Source: JOPF133 sp052144935
GTDB lineage: Bacteria; Acidobacteriota; Terriglobia; Bryobacterales; Bryobacteraceae
DNA: 8,587 nucleotides
Direction of reading: 5' to 3'
NCBI GenBank assembly: GCA_052144935.1
Contig: JBKQPR010000192.1
Span: 1 to 8,587 of the forward strand
Each line of letters starts with the position of its first letter. Within the stretch, counting starts at the first letter, position 1. The notes below the pieces were generated by a model. It was not told the origin of the DNA. It worked only from the letters and a program-made list of their open reading frames with translations, and made no database searches. Shown piece by piece: positions 1-7,472 of this stretch. A program made the translations under genes and the position numbers.

Positions 1-93
1 CAATCTTTCGTTGAAATGTTTGATGCTGAGGATTGACGGATGATCGCGCCTTCGGCGCGGATGAAGTCGCCGGCCCTTACAACCGGCCAAAAC

Positions 94-114
94 TCAGAAA
101 ACTACGGTTTCTGA
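94..114. repeat. 7-7-7 perfect inverted repeat upstream of the transposase
   Basis: TCAGAAA (94-100) and TTTCTGA (108-114) are perfect inverted copies separated by 7 bases. The right arm ends on the A of an ATG at 114. The repeat could be a hairpin in the transposase leader, a protein site, or part of an insertion-sequence end. I found no matching copy to the right of the transposase, so I do not call it a terminal repeat. A second small hairpin, CGCGCC-TTC-GGCGCG, sits at 45-59. Confidence 0.35.
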
Positions 115-186
115 TGACCGGCAACACCCAAGGACCTAAGCGACTGCCGCCGCTTCTTCCTGGAGCCCGGCAACGCCAAGCAGCGC

Positions 187-1875
187 ATGTACGAGGCTTT
201 GCGCGCGTATTTCGTCGAGGGACGGCCCTCTGCCGAAGTGGCTGACGCCTTCAACTACTCGCGTGGATCCTTTCAAGTCCTGTGCCATCACTTCCGCCGC
301 GACGAGGACCCCGTCTTCTTTGTCTCCTCACACCCTGGGCCTCGCTCCCAACCCAAGAAGTCCGCTGCTCGCGATCTGATCGTGCGCCTGCGCAAGCAGA
401 ACCACTCGGTCTACGAAATCAGCGACGCGCTGAAAGAGCAACAGTGTCCTCTCAGCCCCACCGCTGTACGGGAGGTCCTGCAACAAGAGGGATTTGCTCC
501 ACTCCCGCGGCGGTTAGACCACGAACGCCCCGGCGGCCCCCGCCCCACTATCGAAGCGGTTGCCGACGCCCGCCAGATGTCTCTGGCTCCACGCTCGTTT
601 ACCACCTGCTGCGGCGGTCTCTTCTTGTTCGTTCCCGATTTGGTGCGCTTGCATGTGGAGGCGCTGGTTCCAGCCGCGCATTTGCCCGGATCGAAGATGA
701 TCCCAGCCGATCACGCTTTGCGGGCTTGCCTGGCCCTAAAGCTGTGGTCGATCGAGCGCCACAGTCACGTGATGGCACTGGTGGCCGACGAACGACTGGC
801 CTTGTTCGCCGGGTTGAATGCATTCCCCAAGAAGAGTTACCTGTCGGAGTACTCCTCCCGCGTTTCCCACACCCAGACCACTCAACTGCTGGCCGCCTGG
901 CATGACCAGGTGAATCCAAGGGGTCTCTTTGACGGGGCATCCTTCAACCTGGACTTCCACTCGGTACCCTACTACGGCGAAGATCCCGTCGTGGAGCGCC
1001 ATTACGTATCGGCACGTAGCCGCCGCCAGCCCAGTATCCTCGCCTTCTTGGCTCAGGACGCCGCCGGCCGCTCCTTCTGTTATTCCAATGCCAATCTGCG
1101 CAAAGGCGAAGAGGCCGAGGAGATCTTCCAGTTCATCTCTTTCTGGAAGCGCACGCACGGAGAGTTGCCCCGCCAGCTCGTCTTCGATTCCCGCCTGACC
1201 ACCTATGCCAACCTGGCGCGGCTGGACCGGATGGGGATTTCCTTCATCACGCTCCGCCGAAGGTCTCCCAAACTGATGAAGGAGATTGTGCTGCTGCCGC
1301 GTTCGGCGTGGCGCACCGTAGAACTCGATGTCCCCACCCGCAAGTACCAAACTCCGCGCGTCTACGAACAAAAGATACTACTGGCCGGCCGTACCTTCCG
1401 TCAATTGTTCATTCAGGATCTGGGCCATGACGAACCCACGATTCTCCTCACCAACCAACTCCGCCTATCGACCAAGAAACTGATTACCCGATACGCTCAG
1501 CGCATGCTCATCGAAAACGCGCTGTCCGACGCCGTGCGCTTCTTTCACATGGATGCGCTCTCTTCCGCGGTCGGACTGAAGATCGATTTCGACATGGTCC
1601 TTCTGGTCATCGCCAGCGGGCTCTATCGTATCCTCGCCAAAACAATGCGCGGCTATTCCGATGCCCAAGCCCGTCAAATCTTCCGCGATCTGGTCGACAT
1701 CCCGGCCGACGTCAGGATCACGAACAGCGAAGTTCAAGTCAGTTTCCACCGCCGTTCGCACCTGCCCATTCTCCTCGCATCGGGACTGTTCGACAAACCT
1801 GTCGCCGTCCCCTGGTGGAACGGACTGAAGCTGCGGCTGACTACCTACACCGGACCGCAAAGTCTCAAATCTTAG
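187..1875 (+). CDS. DDE-type transposase, IS4-like; N-terminus possibly frame-broken
   Basis: This is probably the transposase of an insertion sequence, which cuts and joins DNA at the element ends. From ATG 187 it has 562 residues. Two helix-turn-helix-like stretches lie near residues 5-36 and 62-102. The catalytic core has plausible acidic residues: D256 (LDFHSVPYYGE), D334 (VFDSRLTTY) and E443. E443 lies in Y436-x2-R439-x3-E443, the Y-R-E part of the IS4 signature; the usual later Lys is not seen. The frame is open upstream to 118 and still reads protein-like (RRFFLEPGNAKQR just before Met1). Two TGA codons at 112-117 close it, and no ATG, GTG or TTG start lies between. The real N-terminus may therefore begin at ATG 114 in another frame, with one extra base near 126-132. 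I found no terminal inverted repeats or target duplication, so the element's limits are unknown. The exact IS family is uncertain. Confidence 0.82.
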   Translation: MYEALRAYFVEGRPSAEVADAFNYSRGSFQVLCHHFRRDEDPVFFVSSHPGPRSQPKKSAARDLIVRLRKQNHSVYEISDALKEQQCPLSPTAVREVLQQEGFAPLPRRLDHERPGGPRPTIEAVADARQMSLAPRSFTTCCGGLFLFVPDLVRLHVEALVPAAHLPGSKMIPADHALRACLALKLWSIERHSHVMALVADERLALFAGLNAFPKKSYLSEYSSRVSHTQTTQLLAAWHDQVNPRGLFDGASFNLDFHSVPYYGEDPVVERHYVSARSRRQPSILAFLAQDAAGRSFCYSNANLRKGEEAEEIFQFISFWKRTHGELPRQLVFDSRLTTYANLARLDRMGISFITLRRRSPKLMKEIVLLPRSAWRTVELDVPTRKYQTPRVYEQKILLAGRTFRQLFIQDLGHDEPTILLTNQLRLSTKKLITRYAQRMLIENALSDAVRFFHMDALSSAVGLKIDFDMVLLVIASGLYRILAKTMRGYSDAQARQIFRDLVDIPADVRITNSEVQVSFHRRSHLPILLASGLFDKPVAVPWWNGLKLRLTTYTGPQSLKS

Positions 1876-2032
1876 GTGAATTATTATCCGTGGAAATCCA
1901 GGCTAGTGCGCCGGGAGAACGCGATCGGGCTTCGACGATGCGGCGGGCCGCATTGATCCGCAGAGCGCGCACGTTGAATCGAGGCCAAGCGCCGGCGGCG
2001 AAACCCGGAGCGATTCGCGTCTGATAAGATTC

Positions 2033-2053
2033 TCGAAACGCGAACTGTTTCGA
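2033..2053. promoter_or_regulatory. Perfect 7-7-7 inverted repeat upstream of the aminotransferase
   Basis: TCGAAAC (2033-2039) and GTTTCGA (2047-2053) are perfect inverted copies around a 7-base spacer, ending 46 bases before ATG 2100. The position suits an operator or a leader hairpin for the aminotransferase gene. A TAAGAT at 2024-2029 resembles a -10 box, but I see no convincing -35 element, so I call no promoter. Whether any protein binds here is unknown. Confidence 0.4.
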
Positions 2054-2099
2054 TGACACGCCGTGGGCTGCACCGGTGCTTCGAGGTGGGGGATTAACG

Positions 2100-3281
2100 A
2101 TGAGCCATCCAACGGGTAGACACTTTCTTCAAATACCCGGTCCGACCAATGTTCCGGACCGGGTTCTGCGCGCCATGGACAATCCGACGATTGACCATCG
2201 CGGCGCGGGTTTCGCGGAACTGGCCAAGTCTTGCCTGGAGGGCATGAAGGCGGTCTTCCAGACTCAGAATTCCGTGATCATCTTCCCGGCGTCCGGTACG
2301 GGCGCGTGGGAAGCCGCCCTGGTCAACACCCTGAGTCCCGGAGACCGGGTGCTTGCGTTTGAGACCGGGCACTTCGCCACGCTTTGGTCGAAAATGGCGG
2401 CAAACCTCGGCCTGCGGGTGGACTTTGTGCCAGGCGACTGGAGGAACGGCGTGAACCCGGCGGCGGTCACGGCGAAATTGAGTGACGACCGGGACCATGA
2501 GATCCAGGCCGTAATGGTGATCCACAACGAGACTTCGACAGGCGTCACGAGCAATGTCGCCGCCGTGCGCCGCGCGATCGACGACACGAAACACCCCGCC
2601 TTGCTGTTGGTGGACACTATTTCTTCCCTGGCGGCGATCGACTACCGGCACGACGAGTGGGGCGTGGACGTCAGTGTGGGCGGCTCGCAAAAGGGTCTGA
2701 TGCTTCCACCCGGTCTCTCCTTCAACGCGGTAAGTCCGAAAGCCATCCAGGCCGGCAAGACTTCCAAACTCCCCAAGAGCTACTGGCGATGGGATGAAAT
2801 GCTGGTGAACAACGCCGGAGGATTCTTCCCTTACACTCCTGCGACGAACCTGCTTTACGGCCTCCGCGAAGCCTTGAAAATGCTCCAGGAGGAAGGGTTG
2901 CCGAACGTCTTCCGCCGGCACGACCGCCTGGCCGAGGCAACCCGCCGCGCGGTACGTGCCTGGGGCCTGGAGATCTGGGCCTGCAATCCCGCCGAATACA
3001 GCAGTTCGAGCACGGCTGTCCTGCTGCCGGACGGCTTCAGCGAAGCCGCATTCCGGGCGCTCGTGCTGGACCGGTTCAATATGTCGCTCGGGGCGGGGCT
3101 CGGAAAGACCGCGGGCAAGGTCTTTCGCATTGGTCACCTGGGCGATTTCAACGAGCTCATGCTGGCTGGTACGCTGGCCGGCGTCGAGATGGGTCTGGAT
3201 CTTGCGGGCATCCCCCATCGGAAGGGCGGAATCAACGCCGCTCTCGATTACCTGACCGCGCAGGGAAGGGGCGCAGCTTAG
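2100..3281 (+). CDS. sgaA: Serine-glyoxylate aminotransferase (class V, PLP-dependent)
   Basis: This cytoplasmic PLP enzyme is expected to transfer the amino group of L-serine to glyoxylate, giving hydroxypyruvate and glycine. The reaction is used in the serine cycle, photorespiration-like glycolate salvage and glyoxylate detoxification. The 393 residues match the family's usual length. Visible landmarks are PGPTNVP (13-19), the cofactor-loop stretch FPASGTGAWEA (62-72), HNETSTGV (142-149), the PLP-ring Asp172 in VDTISS, the Schiff-base Lys198 in GGSQKG, and the likely substrate-binding Arg343 in FRIGHLGD. ATG 2100 is preferred because AGGTGGGGG (2084-2092) lies a suitable distance upstream; an in-frame GTG at 2076 would add eight residues that are not family-like. 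No other serine-cycle gene is present, so the pathway cannot be fixed. Related enzymes using alanine or aspartate are possible alternatives, but the NETSTGV and GSQKG pattern favours this subgroup. Confidence 0.92.
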   Translation: MSHPTGRHFLQIPGPTNVPDRVLRAMDNPTIDHRGAGFAELAKSCLEGMKAVFQTQNSVIIFPASGTGAWEAALVNTLSPGDRVLAFETGHFATLWSKMAANLGLRVDFVPGDWRNGVNPAAVTAKLSDDRDHEIQAVMVIHNETSTGVTSNVAAVRRAIDDTKHPALLLVDTISSLAAIDYRHDEWGVDVSVGGSQKGLMLPPGLSFNAVSPKAIQAGKTSKLPKSYWRWDEMLVNNAGGFFPYTPATNLLYGLREALKMLQEEGLPNVFRRHDRLAEATRRAVRAWGLEIWACNPAEYSSSSTAVLLPDGFSEAAFRALVLDRFNMSLGAGLGKTAGKVFRIGHLGDFNELMLAGTLAGVEMGLDLAGIPHRKGGINAALDYLTAQGRGAA

Positions 3282-3308
3282 ACGGGCTGCTTGGACGGGC
3301 TGAAACCT

Positions 3309-3446
3309 ATGCTGGCGGAACATGCTTATCAGTTTGTATTTGCGCGTAACGCCGGGCACACCGGCCGCGCCGTGAAACAAAAGACCCTGCCCGAGGCTCT
3401 GGAATATGTATGGCAGGGGTACTCTGTCGCGGGGCCGGGGGATTGA
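3309..3446 (+). CDS. Possible 45-residue small protein, unrecognised
   Basis: This short ORF starts 27 bases after the aminotransferase stop and lies in the same frame, so it is also what readthrough of that TAG would encode. The product would be mixed polar and hydrophobic (for example HAYQFVFARNAGHTGRAV near its start, EALEYVWQGYS near its end). It has no signal peptide or membrane segment. Third codon positions are only moderately GC-rich, and no good ribosome binding site precedes the ATG. A 9-bp direct repeat, GACGGGCTG, occurs at 3281-3289 and 3294-3302, just before it. It could be a real small gene, a former C-terminal extension of the aminotransferase, or chance. I do not recognise it. 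The rest of 3447-3537 holds no gene. Confidence 0.25.
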   Translation: MLAEHAYQFVFARNAGHTGRAVKQKTLPEALEYVWQGYSVAGPGD

Positions 3447-3537
3447 TTTGCGCAGTGTCGCGTTGGCTTCCCGCTTTCAAGTCGGCTTATCACCGCTAAC
3501 CCGCGTAGCCAATCGCTTGGACGTGTCACGCCAGGTC

Positions 3538-6093
3538 TTATTCGTCGCGCAGGGCGGTCCACGGATCGATGCGGGAAGCTCGCCAGGCGGGTCCGTAGCC
3601 GGCCAGGACCGAGGCTGCGAGGAGCGCGACAGCCGCGGCGGTAAGAGCGATCGGATCGTTGGGCCTCATCTGGAACAGGAACGACCCGACGAAGCGCGTG
3701 GCGGCGAGAGCTATGGGGAGGCCGATCGCGAGACCGAGCACCGCCATGGCGAGGACTTCGCGCAGCACCATCCACATCAGGCGGCGGCGCTCGGCGCCGA
3801 GCGCCATGCGGATGCCGATTTCGTTGGTGCGGCGGGCCACGCTGTAAGCCATCAATCCATAAAGTCCCACGAACGCGATCAGCGCCGCCAGCACGGCAAA
3901 GCAGGTACACAGCATGGCGAAGGTGCGCTCCTGGCCGATGGTCTGTTCAATGACCCGCTCCTGTGTGATGAGGCTGGAAATCGGAACGCGGGGATCGGCT
4001 TCGCGCACGATCCGGCGGACCGCCGCGGACAGGCCGGCCGGATCGCCGGCCGCGCGGATCTCGTACACTATGCTCCCCAGGGATTGCCGGGGATTCTGAT
4101 TGTAGGCCACGTATATGGTGGGCGAGATTTCGTCCTTTAGGGACACCAGGCGGGCGGTCCGCGAAACGCCGAGGATTTCGAAGTCGATTTGAAACGCGCC
4201 GCCTCCCAGGATGAAGTGCCTGCCAACCGGATTGTCCGCGCCGAAATACCGGTGGGCGAAGATCTCGTTCACCACCGCCACCGGCGTGCTGCCGATGGCA
4301 TCGCGCTCTTCGATTTCGTGGCCCAGCACGATGGGAATCTGCATGGTGCTGAAGAACCGCGGCCCGACGTTTAATACGTCCGTGCCGGGATTGGGACCCG
4401 ATTGGCCGGGGATATGCACGTCGGTGGAATTCTCGGAATTGGAGACCATGGCGTAGTTCGAAAGAGTCACTGCGCGCACGCCCGGTATTCCGCGAAGTTG
4501 ATTCCGCAGGCCGTCGTAGAAGCGCATCAGGGCGGCGTCCTGGTAGCCTGCCTGGCGCGCGTTCAGGGTCGCCAGCAACAGGTTTTCGCGATTGAATCCG
4601 AGGGCCACCGAATGCAGGTTGCCGAGGGTGCGGACGAACAATCCGGCGGCCACCAGCAGCAGCAGGGAGATGGCGATCTGCGCGACGGCCAGCGCCTGGC
4701 TGAGGCTGAGGCGGATGCGGCGATGGAGTCGCCGCGTCCGGTCGCCCGAGCGTGTTTGCTTGAGCGCCGAAACCAGGTCCACCTGGGTGGATTGGAGGGC
4801 CGGCGCCAGCCCGAAGAACATGCCTGTGGCCACCGAGAGGCCCACCGTCAGCGCCAGCACATGCCAGTTCAGCGCGGCGTGCAGGGTGAAGTTTTCCTGG
4901 CCGTTGGCCAGCAGCAGGGTCAGCGCGCCGATGCCCCATTTCGCGACCACCACGCCGAGCGCGCCGCCCAGCATCCCAAGCGTCACCGATTCGGTGAGCA
5001 ACTGCCGCACTACGCGCATGCGGCCGGCGCCCAGGCTGAGCCGGAGGGCCATTTCTCGGCGGCGCGCCGTGGCGCGCGCCAGCAGCAGGTTGGCGATATT
5101 GGCGCAGGCAATCGCCAGGATCAAAGCCACCAGGGTCATCAGCACGTACAGGGGCTTGGAATACTGGCGCCGCAGGAAATCCAGGCCGCCGGCGCCCTCC
5201 TTGAGGATCAGCAGCGGGAGGTTGGCGTGTTCGCGCGCGTTGACGGCGGCGCTGTCCGCGAAGTTGCGGAACAGGGGAACCATGGCCGCTTCGGCGCGCT
5301 CGCGCGAGACGCCGGGCCGCAGCCGGGCCATCATCTGAATCCAGTAATAGGTGTTTGCGGTGAATTTGGCCCGCGGATTCCTGGGCCCGAAGATGGACTC
5401 CAACAGAATGCTGGTATGCATCGGCACATATATGTCCTGCGCTCCCGCCGGGTTGACGCCGAAGAACTCCGGCGCCGTGACGCCCGCGATGGTGAAGGGA
5501 TTGCCGTTGATGAGCATCCGCTGGCCAACCGCTTTGGCAGGGTCGCCGAAACGGCGTTGGGCGTAGCCGTGGCTGATGGCGGCGGTGAGCGGAGCGCCTT
5601 CGCGGTCGTCGGCTGGGTCGATCAGGCGGCCGGCGGCCGGCGGCACACCGAGGCCGCTGAAGAAGTCGCCGGAGACGTATTGGGTGCGGGCGAGGTCGGC
5701 CTGGCCGCGGATCTGGGCGTTGACCGTCCCGGCGCCGGCAAAACCGAAGACGGAAGAGAAGACCGGCCTGGCGGCGCGGACCTCCTCGAAAAAGCCGTAA
5801 GGCATGTTTCCGCTGGTCAATCCGAGCCGCGGTTCGTGCCACTGGCTGCCGCTGGAGCTGTGAATCACGGGTGGGCGCTCTTTGGCGTGCCAGTTGAACA
5901 CGACGAGCGATTCCGGATTTTGCACCGGCAGGGCGCGCATGAGGATGGCGTCCATGAAGCTATAGATGGCGGTATTGGCGCCGATTCCGAGAGCCAGGGA
6001 GAGCGCCGCCATGGCTGTAAAGAGGGGTTGAGCGGCCATGATGCGGCCGGCGTAGCGCAGGTCTTGCAGGAGCTGATCCCGGAATGCGGACAT
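3538..6093 (-). CDS. ADOP-family (acidobacterial duplicated orphan permease) FtsX/MacB-like ABC permease
   Basis: This 851-residue inner-membrane protein has the two-fold MacB/FtsX layout typical of ADOP permeases. The N-terminal leader DLRYAGRIM and the motif LALGIGANTAIYS precede and include the first membrane segment (about 26-48). A MacB-like extracytoplasmic domain follows (about 55-310). The first FtsX domain covers about 316-432 with three segments, including NLLLARATARRREMALR. A fifth segment lies near 467-488, then a second extracytoplasmic domain, then the second FtsX domain (about 728-835) with RRTNEIGIRMALGA. It ends WRASRIDPWTALRDE, usual for the family. ATG 6093 is chosen because a GAGG motif lies seven bases upstream and homology-like sequence starts there; the frame runs on to a GTG at 6243, but that extension is not family-like. 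No ABC ATPase gene is adjacent, consistent with the term orphan. The substrate is unknown. Such proteins probably act in envelope efflux or mechanical coupling, as inferred from MacB. Confidence 0.94.
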   Translation of the reverse strand: MSAFRDQLLQDLRYAGRIMAAQPLFTAMAALSLALGIGANTAIYSFMDAILMRALPVQNPESLVVFNWHAKERPPVIHSSSGSQWHEPRLGLTSGNMPYGFFEEVRAARPVFSSVFGFAGAGTVNAQIRGQADLARTQYVSGDFFSGLGVPPAAGRLIDPADDREGAPLTAAISHGYAQRRFGDPAKAVGQRMLINGNPFTIAGVTAPEFFGVNPAGAQDIYVPMHTSILLESIFGPRNPRAKFTANTYYWIQMMARLRPGVSRERAEAAMVPLFRNFADSAAVNAREHANLPLLILKEGAGGLDFLRRQYSKPLYVLMTLVALILAIACANIANLLLARATARRREMALRLSLGAGRMRVVRQLLTESVTLGMLGGALGVVVAKWGIGALTLLLANGQENFTLHAALNWHVLALTVGLSVATGMFFGLAPALQSTQVDLVSALKQTRSGDRTRRLHRRIRLSLSQALAVAQIAISLLLLVAAGLFVRTLGNLHSVALGFNRENLLLATLNARQAGYQDAALMRFYDGLRNQLRGIPGVRAVTLSNYAMVSNSENSTDVHIPGQSGPNPGTDVLNVGPRFFSTMQIPIVLGHEIEERDAIGSTPVAVVNEIFAHRYFGADNPVGRHFILGGGAFQIDFEILGVSRTARLVSLKDEISPTIYVAYNQNPRQSLGSIVYEIRAAGDPAGLSAAVRRIVREADPRVPISSLITQERVIEQTIGQERTFAMLCTCFAVLAALIAFVGLYGLMAYSVARRTNEIGIRMALGAERRRLMWMVLREVLAMAVLGLAIGLPIALAATRFVGSFLFQMRPNDPIALTAAAVALLAASVLAGYGPAWRASRIDPWTALRDE

Positions 6094-6099
6094 GGTAGA

Positions 6100-6133
6100 A
6101 CCTCGGGAATTAGACGACGGAACCCCCCGAGGT
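6100..6133 (-). promoter_or_regulatory. Hairpin that buries the permease Shine-Dalgarno
   Basis: On the minus strand ACCTCGGG (6133-6126) and CCCGAGGT (6107-6100) form a perfect 8-bp inverted repeat with an 18-base spacer. The downstream arm contains the GAGG used as ribosome binding site, six to seven bases before ATG 6093. If the mRNA starts upstream of 6133, this stem would block translation until opened. The remaining gap, 6134-6371, shows no gene or clear terminator that I can support. Confidence 0.5.
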
Positions 6134-6371
6134 GTTGGGTGGAAGGTTTGGGCCGTGGGCCTCACCGCAGAGATCCAGCGCCGCAGGACGTCAGCCTTGG
6201 AGAACTGGCTTGAACAGGCCTGGGGGATTGGTTCGAAACTCACCTTCTGCCGGGCGCCAAGGCGATTACGGACCGCTGGGGAGCCAGCGCGTCACCCGCG
6301 GATCAGGCTGCGGCGGTGCAGGACCAGCGTGAGCGGCCCGTCTTGCCCATCACCGAGCGCGGCTTCCCCGT

Positions 6372-7403
6372 TCACTCGACCCGTAGAACCACCTTGCCAA
6401 ACTGCTCTTTCTTCTCCAACCCTTCGTGCGCCGCGCGGATTTCCTCCAGCGGATAGACGCGGTCGATCACCGGCTTGAGCTGCCCGCGGAAGACGAACTT
6501 CAACACCTGGTGCAGCTCGCCCATGGTCCCCATGAAGGAGCCGAGCAGGCTCCACTGCTTGACGAAGAGGTACCGCAAATCCACGCCCACATCGGCGCCG
6601 GTGGTCGCGCCGCAGGTCACCAGGCGCCCGCCGGGAGCCAGCGACTCCAGGCTCTTACCCCAAGTGGCGGCGCCCACATGCTCCACCACCACGTCCACAC
6701 CACGCTTGCCGGTGATGCGCTTCACTTCGGCAGCAATATCCTGCCGGTAGTGATCGATCGTGTAATCGGCGCCCAGTTCGCGCGCCTTGGCCAGCTTTTC
6801 TTCGCCGCCCGCGGTGGCGATCACGCGGCACTGTAACAGGCGGGCAATCTGGATGGCCGCCGATCCCACGCCGCTGGACGCCGCCAGCACCAGCACGTCC
6901 TCGCCCGGCTGCAAGTGCGCGCGGCCCATCAGCATGTGCCAGGCGGTGAGGAATACCAGGGGCGCGGCAGCCGCCTCTTCGAAGCTCAGGCTGTCGGGAA
7001 TGCGAATGGCGCTGTATTCCGGGGCGGCCAGCAGCTCGGCGTTGCCGCCATCCACGCCATAACCGAAGATGGTGTAGCGGCGGCAGAAATTATCGTTGCC
7101 GCCCAGGCACTGCTCGCACTGGCGGCAGCTCAAGCCGGGCGAAAGCAGCACGCGCCAGCCCGGCTTCACGCGTTCGCACAGGTCGCCGGCCTCCAAGATT
7201 TCGCCCGCGATGTCGCAGCCCAGAATGTGCGGCAGCGAAAATTTCATGCCGGGGATCCCGGCGCGCACGAACAGGTCCAGGTGGTTCAGCGCGCAGGCGC
7301 GCACCCGCAGCAGCACCTGGTTGGCATTGATCCGGGGTTCCGGTACATCTTCATAGACCAGCACCTCGGGACCGCCGTGCTGGTGAATCCGAGCAGCCTT
7401 CAT
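6372..7403 (-). CDS. Zinc-type medium-chain dehydrogenase/reductase (quinone oxidoreductase-like)
   Basis: This 343-residue cytoplasmic NAD(P)H-dependent oxidoreductase of the MDR superfamily has an intact GroES-like domain (about 1-150) and a Rossmann domain (about 150-310). Landmarks are MKAARIHQHGGPEVL at the start, the dinucleotide motif AASSGVGSAAIQIA (174-187) and QFGKVVLRV at the C-terminus. The structural-zinc lobe is complete: Cys93, Cys96, Cys99 and Cys107. The usual catalytic-zinc ligands are changed: the CGxC position reads CALN (37-40) and the GHE position reads GCD (62-64). It probably works without catalytic zinc, as quinone or enoyl reductases do, rather than as a classical alcohol dehydrogenase. 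The substrate cannot be told. The ribosome binding site is weak. It lies 62 bp downstream of the TPR-POTRA gene on the same strand, with a 12-bp tandem repeat between them. Confidence 0.92.
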   Translation of the reverse strand: MKAARIHQHGGPEVLVYEDVPEPRINANQVLLRVRACALNHLDLFVRAGIPGMKFSLPHILGCDIAGEILEAGDLCERVKPGWRVLLSPGLSCRQCEQCLGGNDNFCRRYTIFGYGVDGGNAELLAAPEYSAIRIPDSLSFEEAAAAPLVFLTAWHMLMGRAHLQPGEDVLVLAASSGVGSAAIQIARLLQCRVIATAGGEEKLAKARELGADYTIDHYRQDIAAEVKRITGKRGVDVVVEHVGAATWGKSLESLAPGGRLVTCGATTGADVGVDLRYLFVKQWSLLGSFMGTMGELHQVLKFVFRGQLKPVIDRVYPLEEIRAAHEGLEKKEQFGKVVLRVE

Positions 7404-7413
7404 GAAGCCACGG

Positions 7414-7472
7414 TAGCACTACTTGTAGCTCTACTTGTGGCTCTAGTTATAGCTCTACAATAGCTCTACTTC
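7414..7472. repeat. Degenerate 12-bp tandem repeat, five copies
   Basis: Five head-to-tail copies of a unit close to TAGCTCTACTTG occupy 7414-7425, 7426-7437, 7438-7449, 7450-7460 (11 bp) and 7461-7472. The core TAGCTCTA reads TAGAGCTA on the other strand, so every good copy offers a TAG on both strands. The last copy provides the TAG stop of the upstream minus-strand gene. The 11-bp copy shifts frame, so the array also stops another minus frame at 7455-7457. It lies in the leader of the dehydrogenase gene. Slipped-strand expansion is the likely origin. Confidence 0.75.

Noticed and set aside
1..2075. Insertion-sequence terminal inverted repeats and target duplication around the transposase
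   Set aside because: I compared the left flank (1-117) with the right flank (1876-2075) and found no convincing inverted match or flanking duplication. The left end may also lie outside the window.
2094..3380. A 428-codon minus-strand frame opposite the aminotransferase
   Set aside because: It lacks recognisable motifs and fully overlaps a gene with all the catalytic landmarks of the aminotransferase family.
3385..3418. Terminator from the inverted repeat CCCTGCC/GGCAGGG
   Set aside because: The loop is 20 bases and no T-run follows. The repeat also lies inside the possible small ORF, so I could not support a terminator call.
3947..5842. A 631-codon open frame on the minus strand in another frame of the permease gene
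   Set aside because: It is Arg/Pro/Gly-rich low-complexity sequence typical of a shifted frame in GC-rich coding DNA; the permease frame has the family motifs.
4402..6213. A 603-codon open frame on the plus strand opposite the permease gene
   Set aside because: It lies antisense to a clearly homologous permease. Its product is rich in Gly, Ala, Gln, Arg and Glu with no domain, as expected from high GC third positions keeping the opposite strand open.
6094..6243. N-terminal extension of the permease to the GTG at 6243
   Set aside because: The added 50 residues are not family-like, and a proper ribosome site sits just before ATG 6093.
7414..7472. CRISPR array
   Set aside because: Units are 12 bp, contiguous, without spacers, and degenerate. 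This is a simple tandem repeat.
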